A DNA stretch of 23,744 nucleotides from DATKKM01 sp036741795. GTDB taxonomy: Bacteria > Chloroflexota > Dehalococcoidia > SM23-28-2 > RBG-16-64-32. Position numbers and translations under genes: made by a program. Below, piece by piece: positions 6,554 to 14,332 of this stretch. The stretch is from NCBI GenBank assembly GCA_036741795.1, contig DAINRO010000037.1, positions 1-23,744 of the forward strand, given 5' to 3'. How positions within the stretch are numbered: the first letter of the stretch is position 1; each line of letters starts with the position of its first letter. Under the pieces are notes generated by a model, which searched no databases, was not told the DNA's origin, and worked only from the letters and a program-made list of their open reading frames with translations.

Positions 6554-8047
6554 ATGCTCACCAACCGGCTGGACGAACTGCGAAGCAGCGTCGAAACCCC
6601 ACCGGAAGGACTGGATTGGGACGAATCCACCTGGCACAAGGCCGGCGCCCGCCTGGTCGACCTCGCCGCCAGCATCTCCACCGATTGGGACGGCCGTCGC
6701 CCTTCACCCTCGAGCCCCGACGACGCCCTGTCCTACTTCAGCGAAGCCCTTCCCGAGGACCCCGCACCCATCAACGACCTGATCGACCGCATAGAGCGTG
6801 AGGTGCTGCCCACCAGCGGCTACAACGGTCACCCCCGTTGGTTGGCCTACATCATGGGTGCACCCGTGCCAGTCTCCGTCCTCGGCAACTTCGCCGCCAC
6901 GGCCCTCAACCAGAACTCCGGACTCTGGCGGGTAACTCCCGCCTCAACCGCCGTGGAAGTGCAGACGCTCTCCTGGCTCGCCGAGATGCTGGGCCTCCCG
7001 CCAACCGCCGAAGGCATCTTCGTCAGCGGCGGCCAAATGGCGAATATCGTCGCCCACGCCGTCATCCGCGACGTTAAAGCGCCGTGGGACGTCCGCGCCC
7101 ATGGCATGCGCGGCCCCGACGGCAACGCACCACGCCTCCGCATCTACGCGAGCAGCGAGTTGCACTACTGCCACGACCAGGCCGCCGACCTGCTGGGGTT
7201 CGGCACTGAGGCCGTCCGCCATGTCCCGGTGGATGAGAACTACCGCATCCGCCTCGACGCCCTGGGCAAGATGATCGCCGAGGACCGCGCGCGCGGCGAT
7301 CTGCCCATCGCCATCGTCGGCACGGCAGGCACGGTCGCAACCGGCGCGATCGACCCTATCCCTGCGCTGTTGGAAGCCGCCCGTGCCGAGGACCTCTGGC
7401 TCCACATCGACGGCGCTTACGGCGCCTTCGCGGCCCTCGCCGAGAGCTGCCCGCCGGAACTCAAAGCTCTTGCCGAATCGGACTCCATCGCCTGCGACCC
7501 CCACAAGTGGCTGTTCCAGCCCATCGACACCGGCGTCGCCTTTATTCGCGAGCCCGGTCTCCTCGAGCGTTCTTTCGCGTCCCACGCTTCTTACCTCCAC
7601 ACCGAGGACAGGACCCCTCACGTGGACTTCCTCGAACGCGGTCCCGAGAATTCCCGACCCCAACGCGCCCTCAAGCTCTGGCTCGCCATCCAGGCCTTCG
7701 GCCGCCGGGGCTACGCCGCCATGATCGACTACAACATTCGCCTGGCCGCCTACATGGAAGAACTCGTGCGCACAACTGAAACCCTCGCACTTGCCGCGCC
7801 CCGCGAACTGTCCATCGTGTGCTGGCGCGTCGAACCGGAGGGCGTTGCGAAGTCCAATCTCGACGACCTCCACACGGCCGTCATCGAAGAAATCGAGCGC
7901 CGCGGCATCGCCATGGTCTCCAACGCCCAGCTCCTCGACGGCCGCACCGCCATCCGCGCCTGCATCGTCAACTTCCGGACCCGCGCCGAAGACGTTGAGA
8001 TGATCGTCAAGGCGAGCGCAGAGATCGGCGCTGAGCTGGCGCGTTAG
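6554..8047 (+). CDS. PLP-dependent group II amino-acid decarboxylase
   Basis: This 497-residue enzyme of the aromatic-L-amino-acid/glutamate decarboxylase type should remove CO2 from an amino acid to give an amine. The Schiff-base lysine is in ACDPHKWLFQP (Lys318). HIDGAYG (Asp286) holds the residue that pairs with the pyridine nitrogen, and SSELHYCHDQAADLLG carries the histidine (His204) expected to stack on the cofactor. The substrate loop GHPRWLAYIMGAP (about 92-104) and FVSGGQMAN (157-164) are typical. ATG 6554 lies two bases after the PIG-L stop with a weak AGG upstream, consistent with coupling. The preceding in-frame ORF extends far into PIG-L and is not used. Substrate choice (aromatic or acidic) cannot be read from the sequence with confidence. 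Confidence 0.93.
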   Translation: MLTNRLDELRSSVETPPEGLDWDESTWHKAGARLVDLAASISTDWDGRRPSPSSPDDALSYFSEALPEDPAPINDLIDRIEREVLPTSGYNGHPRWLAYIMGAPVPVSVLGNFAATALNQNSGLWRVTPASTAVEVQTLSWLAEMLGLPPTAEGIFVSGGQMANIVAHAVIRDVKAPWDVRAHGMRGPDGNAPRLRIYASSELHYCHDQAADLLGFGTEAVRHVPVDENYRIRLDALGKMIAEDRARGDLPIAIVGTAGTVATGAIDPIPALLEAARAEDLWLHIDGAYGAFAALAESCPPELKALAESDSIACDPHKWLFQPIDTGVAFIREPGLLERSFASHASYLHTEDRTPHVDFLERGPENSRPQRALKLWLAIQAFGRRGYAAMIDYNIRLAAYMEELVRTTETLALAAPRELSIVCWRVEPEGVAKSNLDDLHTAVIEEIERRGIAMVSNAQLLDGRTAIRACIVNFRTRAEDVEMIVKASAEIGAELAR

Positions 8048-8058
8048 AATAACCCTCT

Positions 8059-9705
8059 ATGAAAACCGAACGCCCCTCGATCTCCCCCGCCGAACCTGGC
8101 GAAGTCGCGCGCTACGACGCCATCGTCATAGGCGCCGGCATGGCCGGTATGTACGCCCTCCACCGCCTCCGCGGCCTCGGCCTGTCCGTCCGTGTCTTCG
8201 AGGCTGCGGATGACGTCGGCGGCACCTGGTGGTGGAACCGCTACCCCGGCGCCCGCTTCGACTCCGAGAGCTGGACCTACGGCTATTCCTTCGACGAGGA
8301 GATCCTCCAGGAGTGGAGCTGGAGCGAGCATTTCGCCGCCCAGCCCGAGACCCTCCGCTACTGCAACTACGTCGCCGACAAACTCAACCTCCGCCGCGAC
8401 ATCACTTTCAATGTCCGCGTCGCCTCGGCGACCTGGCTGGAGTCAGAAACCTGCTGGGCGATCGAGACCACCGAAGGTCTCCGCGCCCGCTCGCAATTCC
8501 TTGTCACGGCTGTCGGACCCCTTTCCTCCCCGGTGATGCCGCAGATCCCCGGCATCGACGACTTCCAGGGTGAGTCCTACCACACGGGTAAGTGGCCCCA
8601 CGAGCCGGTCTCCTTCGAGGGCAAGCGCGTCGGCGTCATCGGCACCGGCGCCACCGCCGTCCAGGCGATTACGGAGATCGCGAAGACCGCCGGCACTCTC
8701 ACCGTCTTTCAGCGAACCCCCAACTGGTGCGCCCCCCTCCACAACAGCCGCATCGACGATGAGACCCAGTCCCGCATCAAGTCCACGTACGACGACATTT
8801 TCGCCATCTGCCACGATAACTTCGGCGGCTTCGTCCACGTCGCCGACCCCCGCAGCGCCCTCGAAGTCAGTGACGAAGAGCGCGAGACCGTGTTCGAGAA
8901 GCTTTACGGCGAGCCCGGCTTCGGAATCTGGATGGGCAACTTCCGTGATCTCATGCTCCTCCCCGAGGCCAACGCCACGATCTCGGACTTCATGGCCCGC
9001 AAGATCCGCGCACGCGTCAAAGACCCTGCCGTCGCCGAGAAGCTCGTCCCGAAGGACCACGGCTTCGGCATGCGGCGCGTACCCCTCGAGAGCGGTTACT
9101 ACGAGGTCTACAACCAGCCCAACGTTCAACTCGTCGACGTCCGCGAGTCGCCCATCGAGCGCATCACCCCCACCGGGATAAAGACCGCGGACGCCGAGTA
9201 CGACCTCGACATGATCATTTACGCCACCGGCTTCGACCCCATCACCGGCTCCTTCGACCGCATCGACATCGCCGGCGAAAACGGATTGCGTCTCAAAGAC
9301 GTCTGGGCTGAAGGCCCGCGCACCTACCTCGGACTCGCCGTTGCCGGCTTCCCTAACATGCTTACCCTCGTCGGCCCACACAACGCCGCCATCTTCTGCA
9401 ACCTCCCCCGCTGCATCGAGCAGAACGTCAACTTCGTCGCCGACCTGCTGGGCCATATGCGCGAGAAGGGGTTATCGCGAGTCGCCCCGACCGCCGAGGC
9501 GCAGGAGCAGTGGACGGCCCTCGTTAACGAAATCGGCCGCCACTTCCTCTTCACAAAGGTCGATTCCTGGATGACCGGCGTCAACAAGAACGTGCCCGGC
9601 CGCCTCAAGCGCAACGTCATGGTCTTCGCCGGTGGCGTCCCGCAGTACCGCGCTCTCTGCGAAGCCCAGGCGGCCAACGGCTATCCGAGCTTCGCCCTGA
9701 GTTGA
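8059..9705 (+). CDS. Type I Baeyer-Villiger monooxygenase (flavoprotein)
   Basis: This FAD- and NADPH-dependent enzyme inserts oxygen next to a ketone to give an ester or lactone; it has 548 residues, the usual length. The FAD Rossmann motif is IGAGMAG (25-30), followed by GGTWWWNRYPGARFDSES typical of cyclohexanone/phenylacetone monooxygenases. The Baeyer-Villiger fingerprint FxGxxxHxxxWP is complete (FQGESYHTGKWP, 169-180). The NADPH Rossmann motif is IGTGATA (194-200), and MRRVPLESGYYEVYNQPNV holds the conserved flavin-contacting arginine region. It starts 11 bases after the decarboxylase stop. There is no clear ribosome site; a TAGAAT eight bases before the ATG could be a -10 box for a leaderless transcript, but no -35 is visible. 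It ends convergently 23 bases from abgT. The substrate ketone is unknown. Confidence 0.95.
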   Translation: MKTERPSISPAEPGEVARYDAIVIGAGMAGMYALHRLRGLGLSVRVFEAADDVGGTWWWNRYPGARFDSESWTYGYSFDEEILQEWSWSEHFAAQPETLRYCNYVADKLNLRRDITFNVRVASATWLESETCWAIETTEGLRARSQFLVTAVGPLSSPVMPQIPGIDDFQGESYHTGKWPHEPVSFEGKRVGVIGTGATAVQAITEIAKTAGTLTVFQRTPNWCAPLHNSRIDDETQSRIKSTYDDIFAICHDNFGGFVHVADPRSALEVSDEERETVFEKLYGEPGFGIWMGNFRDLMLLPEANATISDFMARKIRARVKDPAVAEKLVPKDHGFGMRRVPLESGYYEVYNQPNVQLVDVRESPIERITPTGIKTADAEYDLDMIIYATGFDPITGSFDRIDIAGENGLRLKDVWAEGPRTYLGLAVAGFPNMLTLVGPHNAAIFCNLPRCIEQNVNFVADLLGHMREKGLSRVAPTAEAQEQWTALVNEIGRHFLFTKVDSWMTGVNKNVPGRLKRNVMVFAGGVPQYRALCEAQAANGYPSFALS

Positions 9706-9728
9706 CCCGCTCAGACGCGGTTCCTGGA

Positions 9729-11396
9729 TCACGTCCCGACGGGGTAGCCCGGGCCCAACGGAATCCCGAGCAAGAACCAGATCGCAAACACGATGATCCA
9801 GACCACGGACACGATCGCCGTATAGGGGATCATCAGCGATAAGATCGTGCCGATACCCGCGTCTTTCTGGTATCTCTGAGCCACGATGATGATGAACGGT
9901 AGGTACACCATCAGCGGCGTGATCACGTTCATCGGCGAGTCGCCCAGACGGTAAGCAGCCAGCGCTGTCTGCGGCGCCACGTCCAGCCGGATAAATAGCG
10001 GGATGAAGATTGGCGCGAAGATCGCCCACTTCGGCAGCGAGCCCGGCATGATGATGTCCAACAGCATGATCACCAGGATCATCCCGATCAGCAGCGGCAA
10101 GGCGCCGAAGTCGGCGCTCTCCAGGATGTCCGCGAGAAACGTCGCGATCACCGCGGGCAGGTTGCTGTAATTGAAATGGGCGATGAACTGGCTGATCACG
10201 AGCAGCATGAAGATCAGCCCCGCAAGACTGGCGAACGTTTTCGTCACCCCGTTTACGACGTCCACCCCCGTCTTGATCGTCCCGGCGCCGATCCCGAAGC
10301 CGATTCCGGCAAACAGGAAGGTCATCGTGATGATGAAGATCAAACTGTCCATGAACGGCGTCGTCCCGATAATGTCTCCGGTTCCCGGCTCCCGCAGCGG
10401 CGCGCCAGGAGGCGCCGTCAGTAACACGACTCCCAGGACCGCCAGCATGAAGGCGTACAGTGCATACTTCAGCCCCTTCGCTTCAGCCTCAGCATCGATT
10501 TCTTTCCCCGACCCCGCCGAGGACGCCGTGTCTCCCTCTTCGTGGTTGATCGGCGAACCTTCGAACTTGCCGAGCCTTGGCTCGATCATCTTCTCCGTAA
10601 CGAACGTAATCACGATCGCCATCAGGATCGTCGACGCAATGTTCCAGTACAGGTTGGCGACGATTCCTATGCTCTCGCCCGGCGTCGCGATCCCGATCGC
10701 CTCGTTCGTCATCTCAGTCAGCAACGCGTCCAGGGGCGTTATCAGAACGTTCACGGAGAAGGCAGCGCTCACGCCGGCATAAGCCGCCGCGAGCCCTGCT
10801 AAAGGATGCCTCCCCACCGTGTAGAAGGCGGCCGCGGCAAGGGGTATCAGGATCAGGTACCCCGCATCCGTAGCAACGCTCGAAAGCCCGCCGATCAAGA
10901 TGATGATGAACGCCAACGCCCAGCGCGGCGCCACCTTCACCAGTTGGCGGATAAGCGCAGCCATCAGCCCGGCTTCCTCGGCGACGCCGACGCCTATCAT
11001 CGCCACGAAAATCACCGCCACCACGTTGAAGTTCGCGAAATTGTCCACGAACGAGGAGAAGATGAACCGGATCCCGTCCGTTGTCAGCAGCCCCTGCACC
11101 TCGATCGTCTCCTCGACGATCTCATAGTCCTCGTAGTTCAGGTCGGGCGGCGCCGGGTGCTGTAACGGATCGTCAAGCGCGATATCGCCATCCGTATCGC
11201 CGACGTGATGAGCGACCTCCGTAGTGACGCTGACGTCCATCCAGTACAGGACTTGCGACAACAGGATGATGAACGCGATCAGGTACAGGAACAGGATGAC
11301 CGGGTGCGGGACCTTGTTCCCGATCCGCTCGATCAGCCCGAGGAAGCCTCCGCCCTGGTTGGCGTCTGCAACGCTTGCGGCGCCCGCACTCGTCAT
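9729..11396 (-). CDS. abgT: AbgT-family transporter
   Basis: This polytopic inner-membrane transporter of 555 residues belongs to the AbgT family, whose members import p-aminobenzoyl-glutamate (AbgT) or export sulfonamides and other drugs (MtrF, YdaH). The family opening GLIERIGNKVPHPVILFLYL begins membrane helix 1. The core GLSSVATDAGYLILIPL, with GRHPLAGLAAAYAGVSAAFSVN, and the C-terminal YRLGDSPMNVITPLMVYLP match family signatures. Roughly a dozen hydrophobic helices are visible. An acidic loop after helix 1 makes it longer than the usual 500-odd residues. No ribosome site precedes the ATG, but a -35/-10 pair ends six bases before it, suggesting a leaderless start. It is last in the minus-strand run headed by TetR-2. 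Substrate and transport direction are open; family is secure. Confidence 0.92.
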   Translation of the reverse strand: MTSAGAASVADANQGGGFLGLIERIGNKVPHPVILFLYLIAFIILLSQVLYWMDVSVTTEVAHHVGDTDGDIALDDPLQHPAPPDLNYEDYEIVEETIEVQGLLTTDGIRFIFSSFVDNFANFNVVAVIFVAMIGVGVAEEAGLMAALIRQLVKVAPRWALAFIIILIGGLSSVATDAGYLILIPLAAAAFYTVGRHPLAGLAAAYAGVSAAFSVNVLITPLDALLTEMTNEAIGIATPGESIGIVANLYWNIASTILMAIVITFVTEKMIEPRLGKFEGSPINHEEGDTASSAGSGKEIDAEAEAKGLKYALYAFMLAVLGVVLLTAPPGAPLREPGTGDIIGTTPFMDSLIFIITMTFLFAGIGFGIGAGTIKTGVDVVNGVTKTFASLAGLIFMLLVISQFIAHFNYSNLPAVIATFLADILESADFGALPLLIGMILVIMLLDIIMPGSLPKWAIFAPIFIPLFIRLDVAPQTALAAYRLGDSPMNVITPLMVYLPFIIIVAQRYQKDAGIGTILSLMIPYTAIVSVVWIIVFAIWFLLGIPLGPGYPVGT

Positions 11397-11402
11397 GCGT
11401 GA

Positions 11403-11432
11403 ATTCTATTGCGCTTGCGTGGTTAGTGTCAG
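11403..11432 (-). promoter_or_regulatory. Probable leaderless promoter of abgT with operator-like half-site
   Basis: Minus strand: CTGACA (11432-11427), an 18-base spacer and TAGAAT (11408-11403), then six bases to the ATG. The -35 region reads TGACACTAAC, which matches one half plus spacer of the TetR-2 operators (TAACACTAAC at 15207-15198), but the other half is not conserved. Confidence 0.5.
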
Positions 11433-11440
11433 GGTCGCGC

Positions 11441-12016
11441 CTAGGAAGTCATCCCGCTGAGCCCCACCAGCGCCCGGCCGTGCTCCACCTCGCCCATGTG
11501 CCGCAGCCCGTGCTGGTACACGAAGCACTCCAGCACATCCAGCTTTCGGATCGGATTTCCCGGACCGACGACCATCGCGCAGAAGATGTTCTGCATGTGC
11601 GGCGGCACTTGCGGCATCCACACCTCCGCCAGCGTCTCGGCCGTCGCGGCCTCTAGCGTCTCCCGTGTCTGCGCGATGACCAGCCGCTGGTATTCCTTCC
11701 ACGCGTCAAGGTTGCCAAACCGCTGACCCTGCATCTCCTCGACGCTCTCCTCTCGGCCCAGCGCGTCGATGGCAATGCCAGTCCTGGAGGCCCACCCGCC
11801 GCTATTCCAGAGCGGCGGGTGCTGCCCGAAGATCACGCTGACCGACTGGTCCTGCGCCTGCATGTAGTGACTGAAGCTGAACGCGATCGGCAGCACACCT
11901 TCGCGCTCGTGGTGGTTCATCTGGTTCAGCGTCAGATCGCTGACGGCCCGCTCCCACAGCTCATTCATCGCCCGTATTCGGTTCCGCAGGGAGTCGACAA
12001 ACATGTCTCCTGACAT
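11441..12016 (-). CDS. DinB-superfamily protein (possible metal-dependent hydrolase/thiol transferase)
   Basis: This is a 191-residue four-helix-bundle protein of the DinB/YfiT superfamily. The usual metal-binding histidines can be placed: one in the N-terminal helix region (AFSFSHYMQAQDQ) and a pair in YQHGLRHMGEVEHG near the C-terminus. Members include bacillithiol and mycothiol S-transferases, maleylpyruvate isomerase and many uncharacterised proteins. The ATG at 12016 shares its A with the stop of the upstream hydrolase gene (TGATG), so translation is coupled. A second ATG four codons in is an alternative start. Placement beside a dehalogenase would suit a thiol-transfer detoxification role, but that is inference. 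DinB membership is moderately secure. Confidence 0.75.
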   Translation of the reverse strand: MSGDMFVDSLRNRIRAMNELWERAVSDLTLNQMNHHEREGVLPIAFSFSHYMQAQDQSVSVIFGQHPPLWNSGGWASRTGIAIDALGREESVEEMQGQRFGNLDAWKEYQRLVIAQTRETLEAATAETLAEVWMPQVPPHMQNIFCAMVVGPGNPIRKLDVLECFVYQHGLRHMGEVEHGRALVGLSGMTS

Positions 12017-12906
12017 CAGCCTGCTCTCTTCACCGGTAACCGCATCGTGTCCCGGGCTACAGTGATCCTACCCTTGTAGACATCGCTCATTCCCTGAACG
12101 AACGCGGCTTCCATCGCGTCCTCGCTCACGATCGCCGGGATAACGTGTGTCAGCACGACCTCCCCGACTCCTGCATCGCGCGCCGTCTCTGCCACTTCCA
12201 GCGTCGTGATGTGGTAGGACGGGACATCCTCGAGGTTGCCCGCCTGTACGGGCGAGGTCGGCTTGATCGCGGTAATCGTGCGCTGCAGCATCGTCATGTT
12301 CAACGCCTCGCACACCAGCATGTCGGCGCCGCGCGATGCCTCGGTCAGCGAGTCACACTTGCTGGTGTCGCCGGAGAACACAACCGACCGCCCCTCGTAG
12401 CTAGCCCTGTAGCCGAAGGCAGGCACCACCGGGAAATGGTCCACCAGGAACGCCTCCAGCTTGAGGCCGCCGATGTCGAGGAATTCCTCTGCGTTGTTGG
12501 TCGCCGTCACCTCCGTAACCTCCACCTCGATTCCGGCCCGCGGGAGCCCGTCGCCATGGTGGGCGATGCGGAAGCCGATATCCCGGCGCAAGGCCATCAT
12601 GAAACCGTCAATCATCTCCTGGGTGCCCTCGGGCCCGTAGACCCTGAGGGGCTTGGTCGCCCCGGTTACCCACCTCAGGAACAGAAAATCCGGCACGTCC
12701 GTCATGTGGTCGGTATGCATGTGGGTGAAGATCGCGGTATCAACGCGCGCCGGCTGGATACCCGAGGGCATCAACCGCCGGGCTGACCCCCATCCACAGT
12801 CCACGAGGACGTGCGTATCCCCGGCGATCACCACGGCACCCGAGCCGCACCGGTCCGCGCTCGGAATTGGACTACCTGTCCCCAGGAAAACGACCTCTAG
12901 TGTCAT
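12016..12906 (-). CDS. Metallo-beta-lactamase-fold hydrolase (RNase Z/arylsulfatase-like)
   Basis: This dinuclear-zinc hydrolase of 296 residues has the sequence style of the RNase Z/AtsA-like branch: an N-terminal LEVVFLGTGSPIPSADRCGSG, then the metal motif FTHMHTDHMTDV (His62, His64, Asp66, His67). A later VVFSGDTSKCD supplies a metal aspartate, and LTHVIPA supplies the final histidine. It probably acts on an ester, lactone or phospho/sulfo-ester; a tRNA role is less likely in this context. ATG 12906 is chosen because the family starts at this strand and the codon follows the dehalogenase stop by a single base (TGA-T-ATG). Longer in-frame extension runs inside the dehalogenase gene. It is part of the TetR-2 run; the specific substrate is unknown. 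Confidence 0.9.
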   Translation of the reverse strand: MTLEVVFLGTGSPIPSADRCGSGAVVIAGDTHVLVDCGWGSARRLMPSGIQPARVDTAIFTHMHTDHMTDVPDFLFLRWVTGATKPLRVYGPEGTQEMIDGFMMALRRDIGFRIAHHGDGLPRAGIEVEVTEVTATNNAEEFLDIGGLKLEAFLVDHFPVVPAFGYRASYEGRSVVFSGDTSKCDSLTEASRGADMLVCEALNMTMLQRTITAIKPTSPVQAGNLEDVPSYHITTLEVAETARDAGVGEVVLTHVIPAIVSEDAMEAAFVQGMSDVYKGRITVARDTMRLPVKRAG

Positions 12907-12907
12907 A

Positions 12908-13816
12908 TCAGCTCGTACTCGCAATAAAGTCCACCACGATCCTCCCCAACTCTTCGCCCTTATCCTCCTGCAGGAAGTGGCCACCACCCTCGATCGTCAC
13001 GTGAGGTTGCCCGGCCGTGCCCGGCACCAGCTTCTGGAAGGCTTTGTCGCCATTCTTCGTGATCGGGTCCGAGTCGCTGAACGTCGTCAGGAAGGGCTTC
13101 TCCCACTTCTGCAGCACCTCCCACGCCTTGCGGTTCGGAGCGGCGGCCGGATCGTCTGGCGTGGTCGGGACGAGCGTCGGGAATTGCCGGGCACCTGCTT
13201 TGTACGTCTCATCGGGGAACGGAGCATCGTAAGCGGCCACGATGTCTTCCGAAAGTTGGGTCACCGTCGCCCCCTGCACGATCCACCCTGCCTCGAACTT
13301 CGGCGATTCCTGGGAAAACTTCTGCCAGCGCAGGAAGGCCTCGTTCGCCCCCTGGTCACCGGTTGGCAGGAACCCGTTGCCGATGACGATCCGCGAGAAC
13401 CGCCCCTCATTCTCCGCCGCGACGCGAAGGCCGACGAGCGCTCCCCAGTCCTGCCCGAAGTAGGTTATGTCGCGCAGGTCCAGCCTCGTCACGAACTCCG
13501 TCATCCAGTCAACGTGCCGCTGATAGGTGTAGTCGCTCTTCTCCGAGGGCTTATCCGATCGTCCAAATCCAATCAGGTCCGGCGCGATCACGCGGTGTCC
13601 AGCCTCGGCGATTGGCGGGATCATCTTCCGGTAGAGATAAGCCCACGATGGCTCCCCGTGCAGCAACAGCACGGGCGCCGCCGCCGCCGGCCCTTCCTCC
13701 ACGTAGTGCATCCGCAGCGAGCCACCGTCACCGTCCGCGACCTCCAAGTACTTCGGTTCAAACGGCCAGTCCGGCAGCCCCGCGAACCTCTCATCGGGCG
13801 TTCTGAGTGATTTCAT
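12908..13816 (-). CDS. Haloalkane dehalogenase, subfamily I (DhlA/DhmA-type)
   Basis: This alpha/beta-hydrolase of 302 residues should cleave carbon-halogen bonds to give an alcohol and halide in the cytoplasm. Visible residues are the HGEPSWAYLYR oxyanion motif (His53-Glu55), DLIGFGRSDKP, and the nucleophile elbow FGQDWGALVGL with Asp123. Trp124 is a halide-binding residue, and Trp164 in the cap (FLRWQKF) is a candidate for the second. FSDSDPIT gives the acid Asp250, placed as in subfamily I, and GGGHFLQED gives the catalytic His280. An aspartate nucleophile followed by Trp separates it from ordinary esterases (Ser) and favours dehalogenase over epoxide hydrolase. ATG 13816 has AAGGAGAG seven bases upstream. 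Its stop nearly touches the next gene. The substrate range is unknown. Confidence 0.88.
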   Translation of the reverse strand: MKSLRTPDERFAGLPDWPFEPKYLEVADGDGGSLRMHYVEEGPAAAAPVLLLHGEPSWAYLYRKMIPPIAEAGHRVIAPDLIGFGRSDKPSEKSDYTYQRHVDWMTEFVTRLDLRDITYFGQDWGALVGLRVAAENEGRFSRIVIGNGFLPTGDQGANEAFLRWQKFSQESPKFEAGWIVQGATVTQLSEDIVAAYDAPFPDETYKAGARQFPTLVPTTPDDPAAAPNRKAWEVLQKWEKPFLTTFSDSDPITKNGDKAFQKLVPGTAGQPHVTIEGGGHFLQEDKGEELGRIVVDFIASTS

Positions 13817-13864
13817 CTGTCGCTCTCCTTCTGCTTCGTGTCGGCCTGTGAGCCGCAGTCGATT

Positions 13865-14332
13865 CTAATCAATGCGCCGCGATCGCGCCGTGAATCCAGG
13901 GTAAGTCCAGACCATCTCGTCGCCTTCCCGCCACCTCCGGACCTCGATCGGAATGCCGACTGGTCTGAGGACATGGACGCCATCCTCGTACGTCGCCACC
14001 ACCGTGATGGGCGTCGTGAAGTCGCGCTCGGCAACGTCGTTTACGCCGTTTTCAGGCGTTCCGTCGCAACGCATGTCGTGGATTACGCCGCCCGCCGTCA
14101 CCACGATTCGATCCCCCGCTTGCTCGATTCGTTGAACGAGTCCGCGGACTGGATGTCCGTCCGGAGCCTTCACACCGTTCATCTCCACGTCAACCACTTT
14201 CCACAACCCGCGTAGTTCCGGCGCCCCCTGAACGAGCGGCTCGCTGCAACCCACCAGCACCGGCGGCGGCATTTCGCCGCGCCATCCCCCCTCCGGGGTG
14301 TGCGCCACCGGGACCTCGTCAACCGCGGGCAT
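13865..14332 (-). CDS. Hypothetical protein, probable small beta-barrel (lipocalin-like)
   Basis: I do not recognise this 155-residue protein with certainty. After a Pro-rich N-terminus it has alternating strands: LRGLWKVVDVEMNG, RIEQAGDRIVVTAGGVIHDMRCDG, ITVVATYEDGVHVLRP, IEVRRWREGDEMVWTYPG. This GxW...strand pattern ending in a Trp/Arg-rich strand is like lipocalin or other ligand-binding barrels. There is no signal peptide, so it is cytoplasmic. Its ATG at 14332 lies 14 bases inside the end of the upstream gene, with AGGGATGGGG just before it, so it is coupled to that gene. It is followed 48 bases later by the dehalogenase. A role in binding the operon's substrate is only a guess. Confidence 0.7.
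   Translation of the reverse strand: MPAVDEVPVAHTPEGGWRGEMPPPVLVGCSEPLVQGAPELRGLWKVVDVEMNGVKAPDGHPVRGLVQRIEQAGDRIVVTAGGVIHDMRCDGTPENGVNDVAERDFTTPITVVATYEDGVHVLRPVGIPIEVRRWREGDEMVWTYPGFTARSRRID

Noticed and set aside
8443..9456. A 337-codon minus-strand ORF within the BVMO gene
   Set aside because: It mirrors a gene with complete flavoprotein motifs and has no independent motif or start signal.
9703..9731. Possible terminator between the convergent BVMO and abgT genes
   Set aside because: Only a four-base inverted repeat and no T-run are visible in the 23-base gap.
12653..13810. A 385-codon plus-strand ORF across the dehalogenase and MBL genes
   Set aside because: Both minus-strand genes have catalytic motifs, ribosome sites or coupled starts; this ORF spans their junction and has no domain.
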